64,000 nt of DNA from Epithemia pelagica (GCA_946965045.2 OX337233.1:1-64000); one strand, 5' to 3'. Shown: positions 51,449 through 62,300, numbered from the stretch's first letter. The notes: generated by a model not told the origin, from the letters alone. A program made the numbers and translations.

Positions 51449-52163
51449 AGTTAAAGGAGGGTAGAAAGCTAACTCTAGACGATAGGGTTAGATACAGTAG
51501 TTTCTCTAGGTCAACCTATATGCACAATAGACGATGGGGCCCTCACCTTCTATCAGCGTAATAGGTCGACTTCTCCGTTACAAAGCAAGTTTGGTTATCA
51601 AACTGGATGTTTATAAAGAAGTGAAATTAAACTAAAGATTGTGTTTTTCATCTTGAGATGGTTTGGCTCCTCTCGGATCGTTTGGCCATCATCCCCCAAA
51701 ATCTAGTCGTACATGAGGAACGTATTCCTTGCTTCAGTGGACAAGTACTATGGAGCTACGATTAGGGACTAATAGGACTTGTTCTACTCCATAGAGGAAT
51801 GTGTTCCATCTTGGGTTGGATCTCCTGTTGATGAAGATCAAGTTCTATTCTCGAAGATCACGTTCTTTTCTCGATCCTCGATTTATGTAGCCCTTACTTC
51901 CGAGTGTAGCTCGTCCAGCGTACATCTCTTCCGAATAGTAGAGGGCATAGTTATGCTTATCCACAAATTCCTGTTGCGGGTCCGTCTGTCCGTTCAACGG
52001 CCTACTTCTATTTAAGTACACGTAATGAATCTTAGATACACGTCAAGGTTTGTGTCGCATACAGCGGTTTGTAACAGATGTCTCAAACCTGGACGATAAA
52101 CTAGGTGTGCTAGCTGGACTAGTTGATCGGATACAGACGTTGTAGAATAGCTATGTCTTAACT
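51449..52163 (-). repeat. Copia2 5' LTR
   Basis: 715 bp. On the minus strand it is followed by CTGGTTATTGAGCCC, close to the initiator tRNA-Met anticodon arm (one extra T compared with the Copia1 site), the likely primer-binding site. Confidence 0.93.
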
Positions 52164-52253
52164 CCCCACCCGTCTGTCTTCATCCCCCGTCTACAAACAT
52201 GCCTCATCCATGTGGACCAAGAGACCAACAATCAAACAGCAAAAGTCAACGCC

Positions 52254-52556
52254 ATGACGTCGAAGTCTAATTACGAAAAATTGGAGGAGATGGAAACCAT
52301 GGAAATGGAGTCTCAACACCAAAATATAGAAAAGATTGCTAGACTTACTGAAATCATAATGTTACTCAAGAAAAACAAGAAATCATACAGGCGACGCAGA
52401 TCAAGGATTCCACTCAAACGTGTGGACTGGAAGACGTTCTCGGAAGCCCACATGAAAAATAACGAGAAGGACTTCATCAAGTGTTTGAGGATGCCCCTGA
52501 AGGCCTTTGAAAAACTGCACGAGATTCTCAAGGATGATCTTCATAAGTATTTTTAA
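52254..52556 (+). pseudogene. Harbinger-like transposase, N-terminal fragment
   Basis: 100 residues from the ATG at 52254. A coiled-coil-like start (EKLEEMETMEMESQHQN) and a basic patch (KKNKKSYRRRRSR) precede RMPLKAFEKLHEILKDDL, which resembles the N-terminal region before the DDE domain in HARBI1/PIF transposases. The frame then stops, and the minus-strand second ORF begins to overlap at 52528. The catalytic domain is missing, consistent with an internal deletion near 52540. Family assignment rests mainly on the ends and the TCA duplication. Confidence 0.5.
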
Positions 52557-53334
52557 TGGAGGGATTGACTCCGGAAGAAATGGCATCTTCCACATGGTCG
52601 TTGTACACTTCATTCTTTTCGTCATCTTCTCGTTTTTCAAGTTTGCCATACGGATCTTGTTGAACTGCAACCTCGACCTCTACATCGCTGGCGTCGTCTT
52701 CTTGGTCTTTCTCGGCCGGGAATAGCATCTGTGGGGAGGGTTCCTTGTCCTTCATTGTCTCTGGGATGTCCTTGTGTTTGATAGGATTACACTCCGATCC
52801 ATTCACTTCATCCGTAACAGTCTTCCAAAATCGTTGGAAATGTGATCCGTTCCCTGTTTCTTGTACTGCCCTTGGCCTGGCATCATTAATTGTCATAAAA
52901 TCATCAATGTGATCACGATGGAAGATTACATTGATAATGCGACAGTGAGTTGACGGCACTTGTTCAAGGCGATGGTTGATCGTACCAATTTCTTGTTTCG
53001 TTCGTAGTAAGTGGTATCGCAATTCTGTCTTGTTGAGATTTCCCCTTGTTATACCAATCTTTCTAACCAGCTTTCTCAATAGATGGACTGACAGGTCCTT
53101 ATCCAGGTGGGCTGTCTGGTTGTCTCTTGAGATAGTACAGGCAACTTCGACCAGTTCCTCTTCTCCGAGCTGGTTTTTAATCATCCTAAATTCTGTGGTC
53201 AACTGGAAGTCATTTAGAGTTGATGTATCCAACGCATTCAAAAAGTCAGGCATGGGCTTCTCCACACGCTTTGGTTTTTTCTTGGATGGACCATCTTCAT
53301 GAGGTGCAGGGGTTGGCTGTGGAGGCTCCGCCAT
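52528..53334 (-). CDS. Harbinger-like element second ORF, 268 aa
   Basis: ATG at 53334 (MAEPPQPTPAPHEDGPSKKKPKRVEKP), so the protein begins with a Pro-rich stretch and a possible nuclear localisation signal (KKKPKR). The middle (STLNDFQLTTEFRMIKNQLGEEEL, LSVHLLRKLVRKIGITRGNLNKTELRYHLL) is helical. The C-terminal third is acidic. Harbinger elements usually encode a second, Myb/SANT-like DNA-binding protein that carries the transposase to the nucleus and DNA. That role would fit, but I cannot see a clear Trp-rich Myb repeat. The last ~10 codons overlap the transposase fragment and may come from the deletion junction. Confidence 0.55.
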   Translation of the reverse strand: MAEPPQPTPAPHEDGPSKKKPKRVEKPMPDFLNALDTSTLNDFQLTTEFRMIKNQLGEEELVEVACTISRDNQTAHLDKDLSVHLLRKLVRKIGITRGNLNKTELRYHLLRTKQEIGTINHRLEQVPSTHCRIINVIFHRDHIDDFMTINDARPRAVQETGNGSHFQRFWKTVTDEVNGSECNPIKHKDIPETMKDKEPSPQMLFPAEKDQEDDASDVEVEVAVQQDPYGKLEKREDDEKNEVYNDHVEDAISSGVNPSIKNTYEDHP

Positions 53335-53529
53335 GGTGGATGATGTCGAAGTTGGATTCGTTGTTCCGGTGGTTCCGGAGGGGCTAGAGGCGTAGGGGCC
53401 AAAAGACTACACCTAGACATGATAGACACTGTGTGAACTTTTTGTGACAAGTGAACAAGCGTTTCAAATCCGATTTTGTGAATTCACGAATTTTTCACGG
53501 CCACGTCATAACACATGTGCAAAATTGTG

Positions 53530-53575
53530 AACTTTTGTGAACTTTGTGAATGTTCACGAAAGATAAGACCAGCCC
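53530..53575 (-). repeat. Harbinger-like right terminal inverted repeat
   Basis: Ends AAGATAAGACCAGCCC, the reverse complement of the left end, and is followed by the TCA duplication. Confidence 0.8.
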
Positions 53576-53578
53576 TCA

Positions 53579-54398
53579 GTTGTGAGCACTCACCAAAAAA
53601 GTTACTCTTCCGAATCTCTACCTAGCCTTTCCCAGCCAGTCACGGACGGGTGATCTTATGAAATCTCAGTCATCTTCCCCCACTCCCCACCAGTCATTGA
53701 AACAGGCAATTGCAAGGGCAATAGCAAAAAATATTGTTGAGGATGTGACGCAGTATCGTCTCGTTGGGCTAACCACGAACCAACAACCAGAAATCAAACA
53801 ACACACTCTCTGGAATGAAATGGAACCAAACGATGCAGCCAAACACCACTGTCTGGTATCATCGTCATTATCTTCATCATTGTCTTGTTGCTGTTGTTTG
53901 CAATTCACTGTGGGGTTGTCGTGGTCGGAGCGGTAATTCAGTGGTGACCTCTCAAGCTACCCTTGCTCGTTGGAAGGGCGTGACCTTGGTTCTTCTTTGT
54001 CGGTATCTCTTTCAACCATTGATCATCTTCCAAGACGACGCTGCATGTTTGGATGCATATGGTGCTCGCCGCTTCCACACGCTCTTGTGCGAATATCGAA
54101 AGGATTCGATCAGTCCCATCTACAACTTGATGCCAACAGCGACTTTCAAACCCTGAAGAGTATGCCAGCAGCGACTTTCAAACCCTGGAGAGTTTGCTAT
54201 ATAGTCGCCGCGCATTGTGGCTCGATTGAATGCCATTGAAGACCTTGCGACACTCGGGAATTGGGATGCTACATGCTACGTCGCCCCAGAAGCAAGATGG
54301 ACAATATCACACATTGCGTAGTCGAAGTGGTCAGGTTCCACCGCGCGGTTTGGGGTACTGACTGAGAATTCTCACCATACCTTTTGACCATGCTACAC
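53579..54398. other. Spacer, only weak ORFs
   Basis: The largest ATG frame is 53658-53936 (92 codons, MKSQSSSPTPHQSLKQAIARA...), partly low-complexity and ending in SSSLSCCCCLQ. It has no known domain and I do not call it a gene. A 32-bp tandem duplication (CAGCGACTTTCAAACCCTG) lies at about 54130-54190. Confidence 0.35.
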
Positions 54399-55031
54399 AT
54401 GTCCGATTCTTGGTTGGTGTTGAATTCCACTCGCTCTGGAACATACTGGTTGTTCAGGCAGTCCCACACCATAAGGTTACCCAGACTTTTACTTACCCAA
54501 AACCCTTTTTGCCATTGACGTCCAAACCATTGACCCCTGTTCCGACCACCACTTTCTCCTCAAGGCAAGAAAACAATCAACCGTATAGCCACAGCAAACG
54601 CTTACTGTCATTGATGTTTGGTTAGATCAAGGTAGCTCCGAGCATAGCGCGTCTCGGTCTGCCTCCAGTCACGAGAGTGTCTACGTGTCATGTGGACAAG
54701 GAGATTATGCATTCCGAGGATGGAAACGGATGGTGCGAGGGAGTTTGACTTGTCACGGAGAAAAACTTCAGGGACTGCCAAAGGACTCAAGAATATGACA
54801 CTAGCACTCAACACAGAGCAAAACTCTGCATAATCCATGACAGTGTTTTGTCGTGTCGGAACAGTCTCGTTCTCCCGGACACGCCATTGACATGATTTAT
54901 GATTTCATTTCTACTATAAGGACTCACATGATAATTCCACAGGTAGCAGACACTAAGAAAACTATTTGAAATCAAAAGGATTATTTGATAGTTTTACCAA
55001 TGTTAGGACATTAACGCAACATGATGCCCAC
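54399..55031. repeat. Segmental duplication block downstream of K4, copy II
   Basis: Collinear with 18728-19373 with small indels. No gene is supported. Confidence 0.8.
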
Positions 55032-55131
55032 TTCAAGTTTCATCGTTGCCTTCATCACCATGACGTGTATCGGGCCTTGCTCGTTTATGAGAGGTGGAGA
55101 AGGGTGAAATATGAACATGTCGAATATCCAT

Positions 55132-56226
55132 TCAATCCAGAAGCTGATACCGTCCGTTGGGCTGCTGTTCACAGAGACAACGAAAACACCACGCATTCTT
55201 GTCCAGTAGTGGTAATGTCGTACAGGTAGGATTGAATCCACCACCAATCACGGCAACTTGATTGGCAACAGCCACCATAGTGCAGTCAAAGCGGTCATTT
55301 CCGAGTGATGGGAGATTCCAAACGCGGTTGCGGTGCGTATCCAACACTTCCACGGTTTGACGGCTTCCTCCGGCCACAATAAGACAAGATCCCACGGCAA
55401 CCATTGCACAATAAGCTCGAGGGTTCGGAAGCACCAAATCAGAATGGGTGATCCAACTGGATGAGAAGGAAATGACTGTAGACAAAGTGTCGTTTTGCCT
55501 CTCCTCTGCAAAGTCCAAATATTCCACGGAATCAAGTTCATCGTCACCGTTTTGGCCTCCAACGACAAAGATGCGGTGACCAATAACCGCACTGGCACAC
55601 CATCGTCGTGGAACAGTCATGCTTGGTCCCGCAGTGACAGTGTGGTTCCTTGTATCAATAATATCCACTGACGACAAATGGCGATGGTTGGAATAGCCAC
55701 CCATTACAACTATGTATCGATTGTGAACCGCAACAGCACAACATCCTTTTCGTCCCATTGATAAGCGACATGTCAATGTCGTCCAATGACTCTCATGCAT
55801 AGTGCTGGGTGTCAACGATGATTGCAGCAAATCCTTCATGTCAATTCGTTCGATACAATTTAAACATGAACTTTCAGAGTATCCTCCCATTACGTAGACG
55901 CCTCCATTGCACACCACAGCAGCATGTCCATCACGTGCCTTGCTCATTGATGGCCCTTCTCGCCAGTGCTTCTCCGGCGCTGCTAAATTCAGTACAAGAA
56001 CGGAATTGGTAGTATTCCAGCCTTTCTTGCATCCTCCCATCACCACGACTGTTTGTGCCTTGTCGTTGTTATTGTCAGTCATAACGGGATGATCAAGTAC
56101 AACCGTCGCGTGATCCTCTCGCCTTCCGCCCTCGAAAGGAGGCCAGTCGTCTTCATTCCATTTTGCTGTCTCGTCCAAAAGGACAAGGCCCGACTGCCAT
56201 GCTTGTTCTTTCAGTGCCATGCTCAT
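55132..56226 (-). CDS. K4: kelch-repeat beta-propeller protein, C terminus shortened
   Basis: 364 residues, ATG at 56226 (MSMALKEQAWQSG). Six blades: VVVMGGC, VYVMGGY, IVVMGGY, IFVVGGQ, LIVAGGS and VAVIGGG. Compared with K2, an AGA codon has become TGA after GRYQLLD. The downstream frame, to about 55022, still encodes the family tail (DIRHVHIS, then an Arg-rich and acidic end). The loss is about 35 residues outside the propeller, so the protein may still fold. A TCACGATACAAATCGTGA palindrome lies 157 bp upstream. Closest relative in the window by flanks: K2. Confidence 0.8.
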   Translation of the reverse strand: MSMALKEQAWQSGLVLLDETAKWNEDDWPPFEGGRREDHATVVLDHPVMTDNNNDKAQTVVVMGGCKKGWNTTNSVLVLNLAAPEKHWREGPSMSKARDGHAAVVCNGGVYVMGGYSESSCLNCIERIDMKDLLQSSLTPSTMHESHWTTLTCRLSMGRKGCCAVAVHNRYIVVMGGYSNHRHLSSVDIIDTRNHTVTAGPSMTVPRRWCASAVIGHRIFVVGGQNGDDELDSVEYLDFAEERQNDTLSTVISFSSSWITHSDLVLPNPRAYCAMVAVGSCLIVAGGSRQTVEVLDTHRNRVWNLPSLGNDRFDCTMVAVANQVAVIGGGFNPTCTTLPLLDKNAWCFRCLCEQQPNGRYQLLD

Positions 56227-56382
56227 GGTTCCAAAGGTTTGACTGCAGAATTTATGGGGATCGAGACCCTGTCTTGTAAGTGGTTAGTGGTTTTGCTTTG
56301 CTCATGTGATTTTGATGGGTGCGGACTGGAACCACGACTGACTTGACGAAATGGATGGACCAAAGAGAGGTAGGAGCTTTTG

Positions 56383-56400
56383 TCACGATACAAATCGTGA
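56383..56400. promoter_or_regulatory. Conserved palindrome upstream of K4
   Basis: TCACGATACAAATCGTGA, 157 bp upstream of K4, followed by CCGTTGCTTCGACCGAGC, which is also found after the copy at 23172. Confidence 0.5.
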
Positions 56401-57006
56401 CCGTTGCTTCGACCGAGCTGTTGTGGTTGACACTGTGCTCTTGTTGTTCCATCCTGCTAGTGCTGCTGGTCAATGGTCAGAGTCCAGCATGACGGGTGCC
56501 TGTCGTTGTCTCGTGGTACTGGCACAGGTCAGTTTCGTCGCCATATAATTTTCGGGACGCGTCGTCCTAGTAGTACACAGTGTTTCGTGGTCCCTCTCGA
56601 TGAAGGCTCCACAGTTTGTCTGGTTGTTGGTTCCTTACGCATACCGAGTCGACGAGAAGCACAGTGGACACTGATCTTGTTCTACGGTTGATCATTGCAG
56701 GTTGAGACGGACAAGCATCAAAAGTCATCTCGAATTCATGATGTGATCCATGATGCGGCGGTACGATTGCTGTAAGGTTGCGCAGTGCATGTTGTGATGG
56801 TGGTGGGGTGGAACTTGGTATGGCCCACATCGTCCATTGTCGTCGACCCCGTGCCACAAAACATTCCTAGCGTTTCTACCTAGTATCTTTTACTGTCATC
56901 AAGATTGTAGGTACAGGCTATAGTGCACGTCCATGACTAACACCCAGCGAGAGGTAGTCATGAGAATTCGTGAATGAGTAGTTAGAAGACCAAAAGCACG
57001 ACACAT
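56401..57006. repeat. Segmental duplication block, copy II, with the unoccupied PB2 site
   Basis: Matches 23190-23688 and then, without a break, 30156-30284. The point corresponding to the PB2 insertion is at about 56880-56884 (CTACCTAGTATCTTTT, single CTAG). Confidence 0.9.
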
Positions 57007-57177
57007 ATGCGACCCGACTCCTTACCCCCGCTGGGGACTACTCCGTCGCATCGACCACGATGACGGCAAGATGAGGACGGCGACGACTTGACCTTATCAA
57101 TCAATTTCACCAACATGTCTCTTCAAGAAGCGATGATTGAGGACAACAACCATGAAGTGGCCTCCTTCAATCCGTGA
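57007..57177 (+). pseudogene. smORF3: broken copy of the acidic small ORF
   Basis: Same start as smORF2 (MRPDSLPPLG), but a 2-bp deletion (CCACGATG for CCACACGATG) shifts the frame into TGA after 18 codons. A 1-bp deletion further on would restore the frame, and the family C terminus is still encoded. Confidence 0.6.
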
Positions 57178-58617
57178 CAATTGAATTGCGAGGCCCAGGA
57201 TCAGTCCCAACATTGGGAAACAATGGCGGTTGCCAACATAGATCGAGGAGCGCAAGAGAGTTTGCATGGACCCTCAAGTTCGAATCGCTCCAATCTACGG
57301 ACAGCAAATCTCCACATAAAGATGCGACAACTCTCGATGGTTACAAATGACACCCAATGGTGGCTGCTCCGTGGCACTGCGATTACCTTGGTGTGATCTA
57401 TGTGGCCTTTTACTCGGCTCGATCCGATGTTTGGAGCTATGTGGGCCTTGTCGAGGATTTCATGTACAAGGGTCATCGGGGAAATCGTCATTTGAATCGA
57501 CACGGTTACGTCATGCACCCGACACGGGAGAATCAACAGGTGAAGAATCGATTATGGGAAAGGGTCTCGCCACTCCAAATCGACCAGACGAAGATTCGCA
57601 CCACCAACCAGAATCCAACGAAGAAGAACAAGAACAAGTTCTATTAGACGACAGCCAAGACATGATCGGCGCCATTCGTGGTCGCGGTTTTGTTGTTGGT
57701 ACTGCTGAGTTCGGTACGAGACTCCAATGTGGTAGTGATCGAGATCCACCACTGCTGCTCGACAGTGTTATAATCGTGCAACAAGGTTTGGCGAACTGTC
57801 ATTGAGGGGCAAGACATCGCGATGGGGAGCAGCTTGTTTCCGGGCATTAGCATTCGACCGAGCAATAGTGCGACAGGAAATAGCGGTGGTGGAGGTTTCC
57901 TGATTCGTTGTCGTTGTCGTCGCCGCCGTCAATGCTCCGACTTCCAAGATGGAATTGAACACAGTCGGTTCCACGGCAATGGCGCCGTCAGCAGTTTCGT
58001 CCAATTGAGGCACTTCTTCATTTGTGGCTGCGTTCGTAGTTCGGAAGGTTGTGGTGTGGCAACGACGAGACTCGATTCCGTGTTGCCGTTCGGTCCATTG
58101 CGAGCAAATTACCGACCTCATGATATAGAATAGTTGCTGTATTGGAGGAAATATCGAACACGTCGGTGCGAAAAATTCCAAAGGATTCGCAATTGTCCTG
58201 TCACCCAAAACCGCCACGAGCATCGAAAGACGGGGCACTGCCCTCTTACGCAGGCGTTAGCCATAGAAGGACCGGACTCCACACAATTAAACGCATGGTC
58301 GGAACGAAGATGACCGTCCAAATAAGTCGCTGCGCCATGTTGTTTCGGGCACGTAGCCATATAATCTTCCACAGCATGATAACTCGACTCATTCAACAGC
58401 AGAGAGGCATGGTACCATGGGCATCTTTACCCAAAGCCTGGCTCCACTCCTGTTTGCGGTGTCATGCCGGATAGTGTAACTTTCGTTTTCTACTAGTACA
58501 ACGGTGTACATGATATCTCTATAGTTCGCAATGCCATGAAGAAAACAATCCAACTACTGTTTGAGAGTAAAATGATAATGCTATATAGTTCCGCTAATGT
58601 TAGGACATACATGCAAT
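57178..58617. repeat. Duplicated kelch-3' flank, copy 3
   Basis: High identity to 30459-31920 throughout, with small indels. The plus-strand frame at 57347-57805 and the minus-strand frame at 57768-58238 are both retained, but neither has independent support as a gene. Confidence 0.75.
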
Positions 58618-58897
58618 GCGTTGCAAATTTCAAGTTCCATCCTTCCCTTCATCACCACGGTGCGTGTGGGGCCTTGCTCGTTTACGATCTGATGTCCAGG
58701 TGGGGAAAGGCGAATGATCAGCATGTTGGATATTCCTTCCTTCCCGAAATAGACACCATCTGTCGATCTGCTGCTCATAGAGTCGTCGAAAACACCACGT
58801 ATGCTTGTCCAGTAGTGGTCATGTCGTACAGGTAGGACTTCCCCAGCCACTTATCACGGCAACTTTATTGGCAACAGTCACCGTACTTCAGTCCTCA
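58618..58897 (-). pseudogene. K5: 3' fragment of a kelch gene cut by Copia4
   Basis: Homologous to the 3' end of K3 and K1 (family tail and the last blade). The match stops at about 58895, where the Copia4 LTR begins. The 5' part of the gene would lie beyond Copia4, outside the window. The remaining piece has no full blade and several frame differences. Confidence 0.75.
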
Positions 58898-59344
58898 TGT
58901 TGTTTTTCACTACTGTCGAGTAACGAAAAAGAGCTCTTTTGCAAAATTGTGTGTTTCTAGATTATCGTGTGCAAGCTATGAATCGCTCCTGCTCATGCGT
59001 TGAGCGTTGACTCGTAGATTGGTGCGTTGATCGACCAAATTGGCGGTCCCAATTGTTTATGGACGACCTTACTGAGATTCGTGGCTCCCTAAGTGGCGTC
59101 CGCTTACTTAGGAGCCAGTACCGTTATTTCTCTGGCCATGGGAGTCGTTGTTTAGAGCGGCATGAGTGTTACATAGCCGTCGTCCAAATCCCATGTTGAG
59201 CTGCGTCGTTCGTCGTTGTTGATTTGTGATTTGTGAGAGGCGGCGGTTCAATGATGCGTTGGGCGTGTTGTGTCATGGGAATTCTGTCTCTGTCCCCCAT
59301 TGTCCCCCACGTGTAGTTATGCCCTTGCGTACAGTATTTGAACA
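58898..59344 (-). repeat. Copia4 3' LTR
   Basis: About 447 bp, TGTTG...GAACA (TG...CA on both strands), next to the polypurine tract GTGAGGGAG on the minus strand. Only one LTR is in the window, so the ends rest on terminal dinucleotides, the tract and loss of kelch homology. Confidence 0.75.
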
Positions 59345-59380
59345 CTCCCTCACAGAGCGGTATTGTCAGGACTACCAGGA

Positions 59381-62300
59381 CTACCAGCCCATGATAGATT
59401 TGCGATGTCGCTCGAAAGTATCCTTGTCCAAGGCTTTGGTGAAGATGTCGGCAGTTTGTAGCTCAGTATCACATGGTAGTATTGTGATCAGTTTCTGTTC
59501 CACATATTCTTTGAAGTGGAAGAGTTTTGTACACAGATAGCGTGTCCGAGGACGATATTTGTGGACGGTTGCTAATTCGAACGCTCCATTGTTGTCCTCA
59601 AACACTCGGCAATGCACTCTTGGTTGCGTCGATATGACCTTGTATCCCCGCGTTTTCATTTCCTTGGTGATATGCATCAGTGGGATAACCGTCCGTAGTG
59701 ACGTCGACAGACTAATGATCTCGGCCTCGGTTGTGGAAAGAGCAATCTCAGTCTGTAATTTAGAAGCCCACACAATAGGGCAGCCCCCGTAGAAGATGAT
59801 ATAGCCGGTACGAGATCGTGCCATATCCGTCCTGGGCATATCAGTTTTGTTGAAGTTCCCACAAAAATCCGCATCGGCATAGACATCGAAGTTGGCATCT
59901 TCTTGTGGATTCAGTAGTATGCCGAGAGTACGGGTCGACGCAAGATAGCGTCCGATTTGCTTGACCGCTCTTCCGTGTATTTGCTTTGGATTTGCTGCAA
60001 ATCTCGCGCATTGGTGCACGGCATACGAAATGTCCGGTCGTGTACTCTTCTCGAGGAAGTTCAACTTCCCAATCACAGAGCGATAATGGAAGTGTCCGTC
60101 GAATGGGTCACCGTCGTCGTCTGAGCGCATCTTTACTGTACTTGCTGCTGGTATGTCTTTTCCTTGGGCGTCCTCCGGCAATCGTAAGTCATCGAGAATC
60201 GAATCAATTAGTCGTGTCTGGGATAGATGCATCTGACCCGATTCCTGTTTTGTGATATGGACCCCTAGGAAATCTTCAACCCCGTCTTCATATGTCATCT
60301 TAAGCCCGATCTCTTCTAACTTGGCGATGATGCGATTCAGTTCTTCTGGATCCGGCCCTGTAAGAATTGAGTCATCTGTATACAATATGTATATGCTTTG
60401 GCCGTGATAAAACAGGCATTCGTCATGAGAGCTTTGTGTGAATCCTGCCTTCTCGAGCTGTTGTACCAGATGTTTGTTCCATACACGTGCTGCTTGCTTC
60501 TGTCCGTAGTAATTACGCCGAATTTTGAGTACATAGTCTTCAGCCTTTTGTTCACCCTTAGTGTCGAAGGTAAAAGCCTTTGGAGCCTCCATGTACATAT
60601 CCGTCTCGGCCATGGCTTGGGTGTACGCTAGGACGTAGTCTACCTGTTTAATAGCCCATCCTTGCGCCAGAGTGGTAGTTAGAACATATCGTACAACAGG
60701 CCATTGTACAACAGGGGCATAGGTCTCCCAATAGTTGACCCCCTTTGTTTGTCCGGACCCATCGAAAGCTAGTCGTGATTTCCACTTGTAAATTTCCCCG
60801 GTCTCGAGCCTGCGCTTCCGCATGCAGCTCCAGACAGCGCGAGTAATATAGCTACCAGGAGGAATGTCTTTTCGGCGTACGATCTCCCACAATCCATTTT
60901 CCGTGTGATCTCTGACTTCCTTTTGTGCGGCCTTGATAAATTCGTGGCGATCTGGTTGCTGCATGGCTTCGTGCCAATACATAACGTCAGGATTCTTCTG
61001 TGCTTGTGCCGTCATGCTCACGATGCCTGGGAGAGCAATAGCTAGTTCCCCCAATGGATTTAGGTCGTCGCCGAGTTCTGCCATGTATTCTTGATATCGT
61101 GTTGTCGGTCTTGGCTCCCTTTGTGACCGTCGGAGACCAGCTCCCTCATGCACGGGGATATTTGGTACGGCATCTCCCTCATCGTCTCTTGTCGGTGTAG
61201 CCTGATCTTGTTCCACTATCTCCTCGTTATTGTCTACCTCCCTCATGGGTGCGTCTAGATTGATAGCTTTTGCTCGTTTGGGTCGTGCTGTTCCGCTCGT
61301 CCGTTTGCTGAATCCCGCGCGCTGTTGCCAATAAGAGATTGGTTGGGCTTCTCCAAAACTACGACGGATAGTCTCAAAGTTGTCGTCATAGTGCACATGG
61401 AACTGTGGTGACGATAGGCCCGATGAAATGGACAAAATAAGCCCAACCGTCCTTGCATGTTGCGCCGAGTAACCCAGGAAGATGCCAACCCGCGATCGTT
61501 CGGACCACTTCGGTAGGCCCTTTCCAGCTTGAAGTTCGTTATCCAGCACATAACTTGGGCATCCGAAGGTATGTGCATTTCGGACGTTGAATCGCACAGG
61601 GGAACCGGAGAAGAGTTCAATTGGTGTCTTGTCTTTATGTTTCTTCAACGGAGCTTCGTTAAACATGTCTGATGCATACCGAACGGCATACGGCCATAAG
61701 TTCGTTGTGATTGCTGTGGGCCATCGTCGGTGTGCATGCAATAGCATAGTTCTTGCCGAGTCTTGTAGATCGCGTATCCGACGTTCGGCCATGCCACTCT
61801 GGAAATGAGCGTTGACGCCACTGAAAGTCAGTCGCTGGCCTTTGCTCGCGACTGCTTTTCTAAACTCGTTGTCTGCGAAAATCCCATTGTCGGCATGATA
61901 ATGCTGGATAGCTACCCCATGGGTTTCTGCCCATGACTCGAATCTCTCCTTAGCTTCAATAGTATCAGTAGCTGAGGTAGACCGCTGTAGATGTACATAG
62001 CCGATTCCCGAGAAGTGATCCACGAAAACAGTTGCAACGCGATATCGTTCTCGCGTCGGAGTACCGCGCATGTGTGCGATATAGCCAGGCGTATTCGAGA
62101 TGAGCTGGTCCACTGACACGCATTGACCGGGGCGCGTCATTGTATCTAAAGTTCCATGCGATCCCTTGACTCGCCATGGTTTCTTCGTCGCTTTGCCGTA
62201 CAGGCATGCGGTGCATGCTGGAACTGCACACGATCCCAGTCGCCTTGGTAATGCTCCTTGGTGTGCCATGGTTTGGATCTTTGCCATTGATAAATGTCCG

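Larger units (their letters stand above)
33522..52163 (-). mobile_element. Copia2: Ty1/copia retrotransposon split by Copia3
   Basis: The 715-bp LTRs at 33522-34236 and 51449-52163 differ at 6 positions that I can see. They are bounded by the inverted AGTTAA/TTAACT. Flanking CCCCG and CCCCA look like a 5-bp target duplication with one change. The coding strand is minus. Copia3 (41595-49894) sits inside the coding region with duplication CCTTG; without it the gag and pol frames are continuous. Copia2 itself is about 10.3 kb. It interrupts the Harbinger-like element. Confidence 0.93.
33391..53575 (+). mobile_element. PIF/Harbinger-like transposon remnant, host of a nested insertion
   Basis: GGGCTGGTCTTATCTT at 33391 and its reverse complement ending at 53575 form inverted repeats of about 45 bp (GTGAACATTCACAAAGTTCAC shared, 21 nt, here split as GTGAACATTCA and CAAAGTTCAC). 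The 3-bp direct repeat TCA flanks the element at 33388-33390 and 53576-53578. A 3-bp duplication and a GGG start fit PIF/Harbinger. Only 33391-33521 and 52164-53575 belong to the element (about 1.5 kb); the rest is Copia2 plus Copia3. It carries the N-terminal part of a transposase-like frame and a second ORF, but no DDE core. Confidence 0.75.

Noticed and set aside
53658-53936. 92-codon ORF after the Harbinger-like element
   Set aside because: Low-complexity Ser/Cys content, no homologue in the duplicated blocks and no domain.
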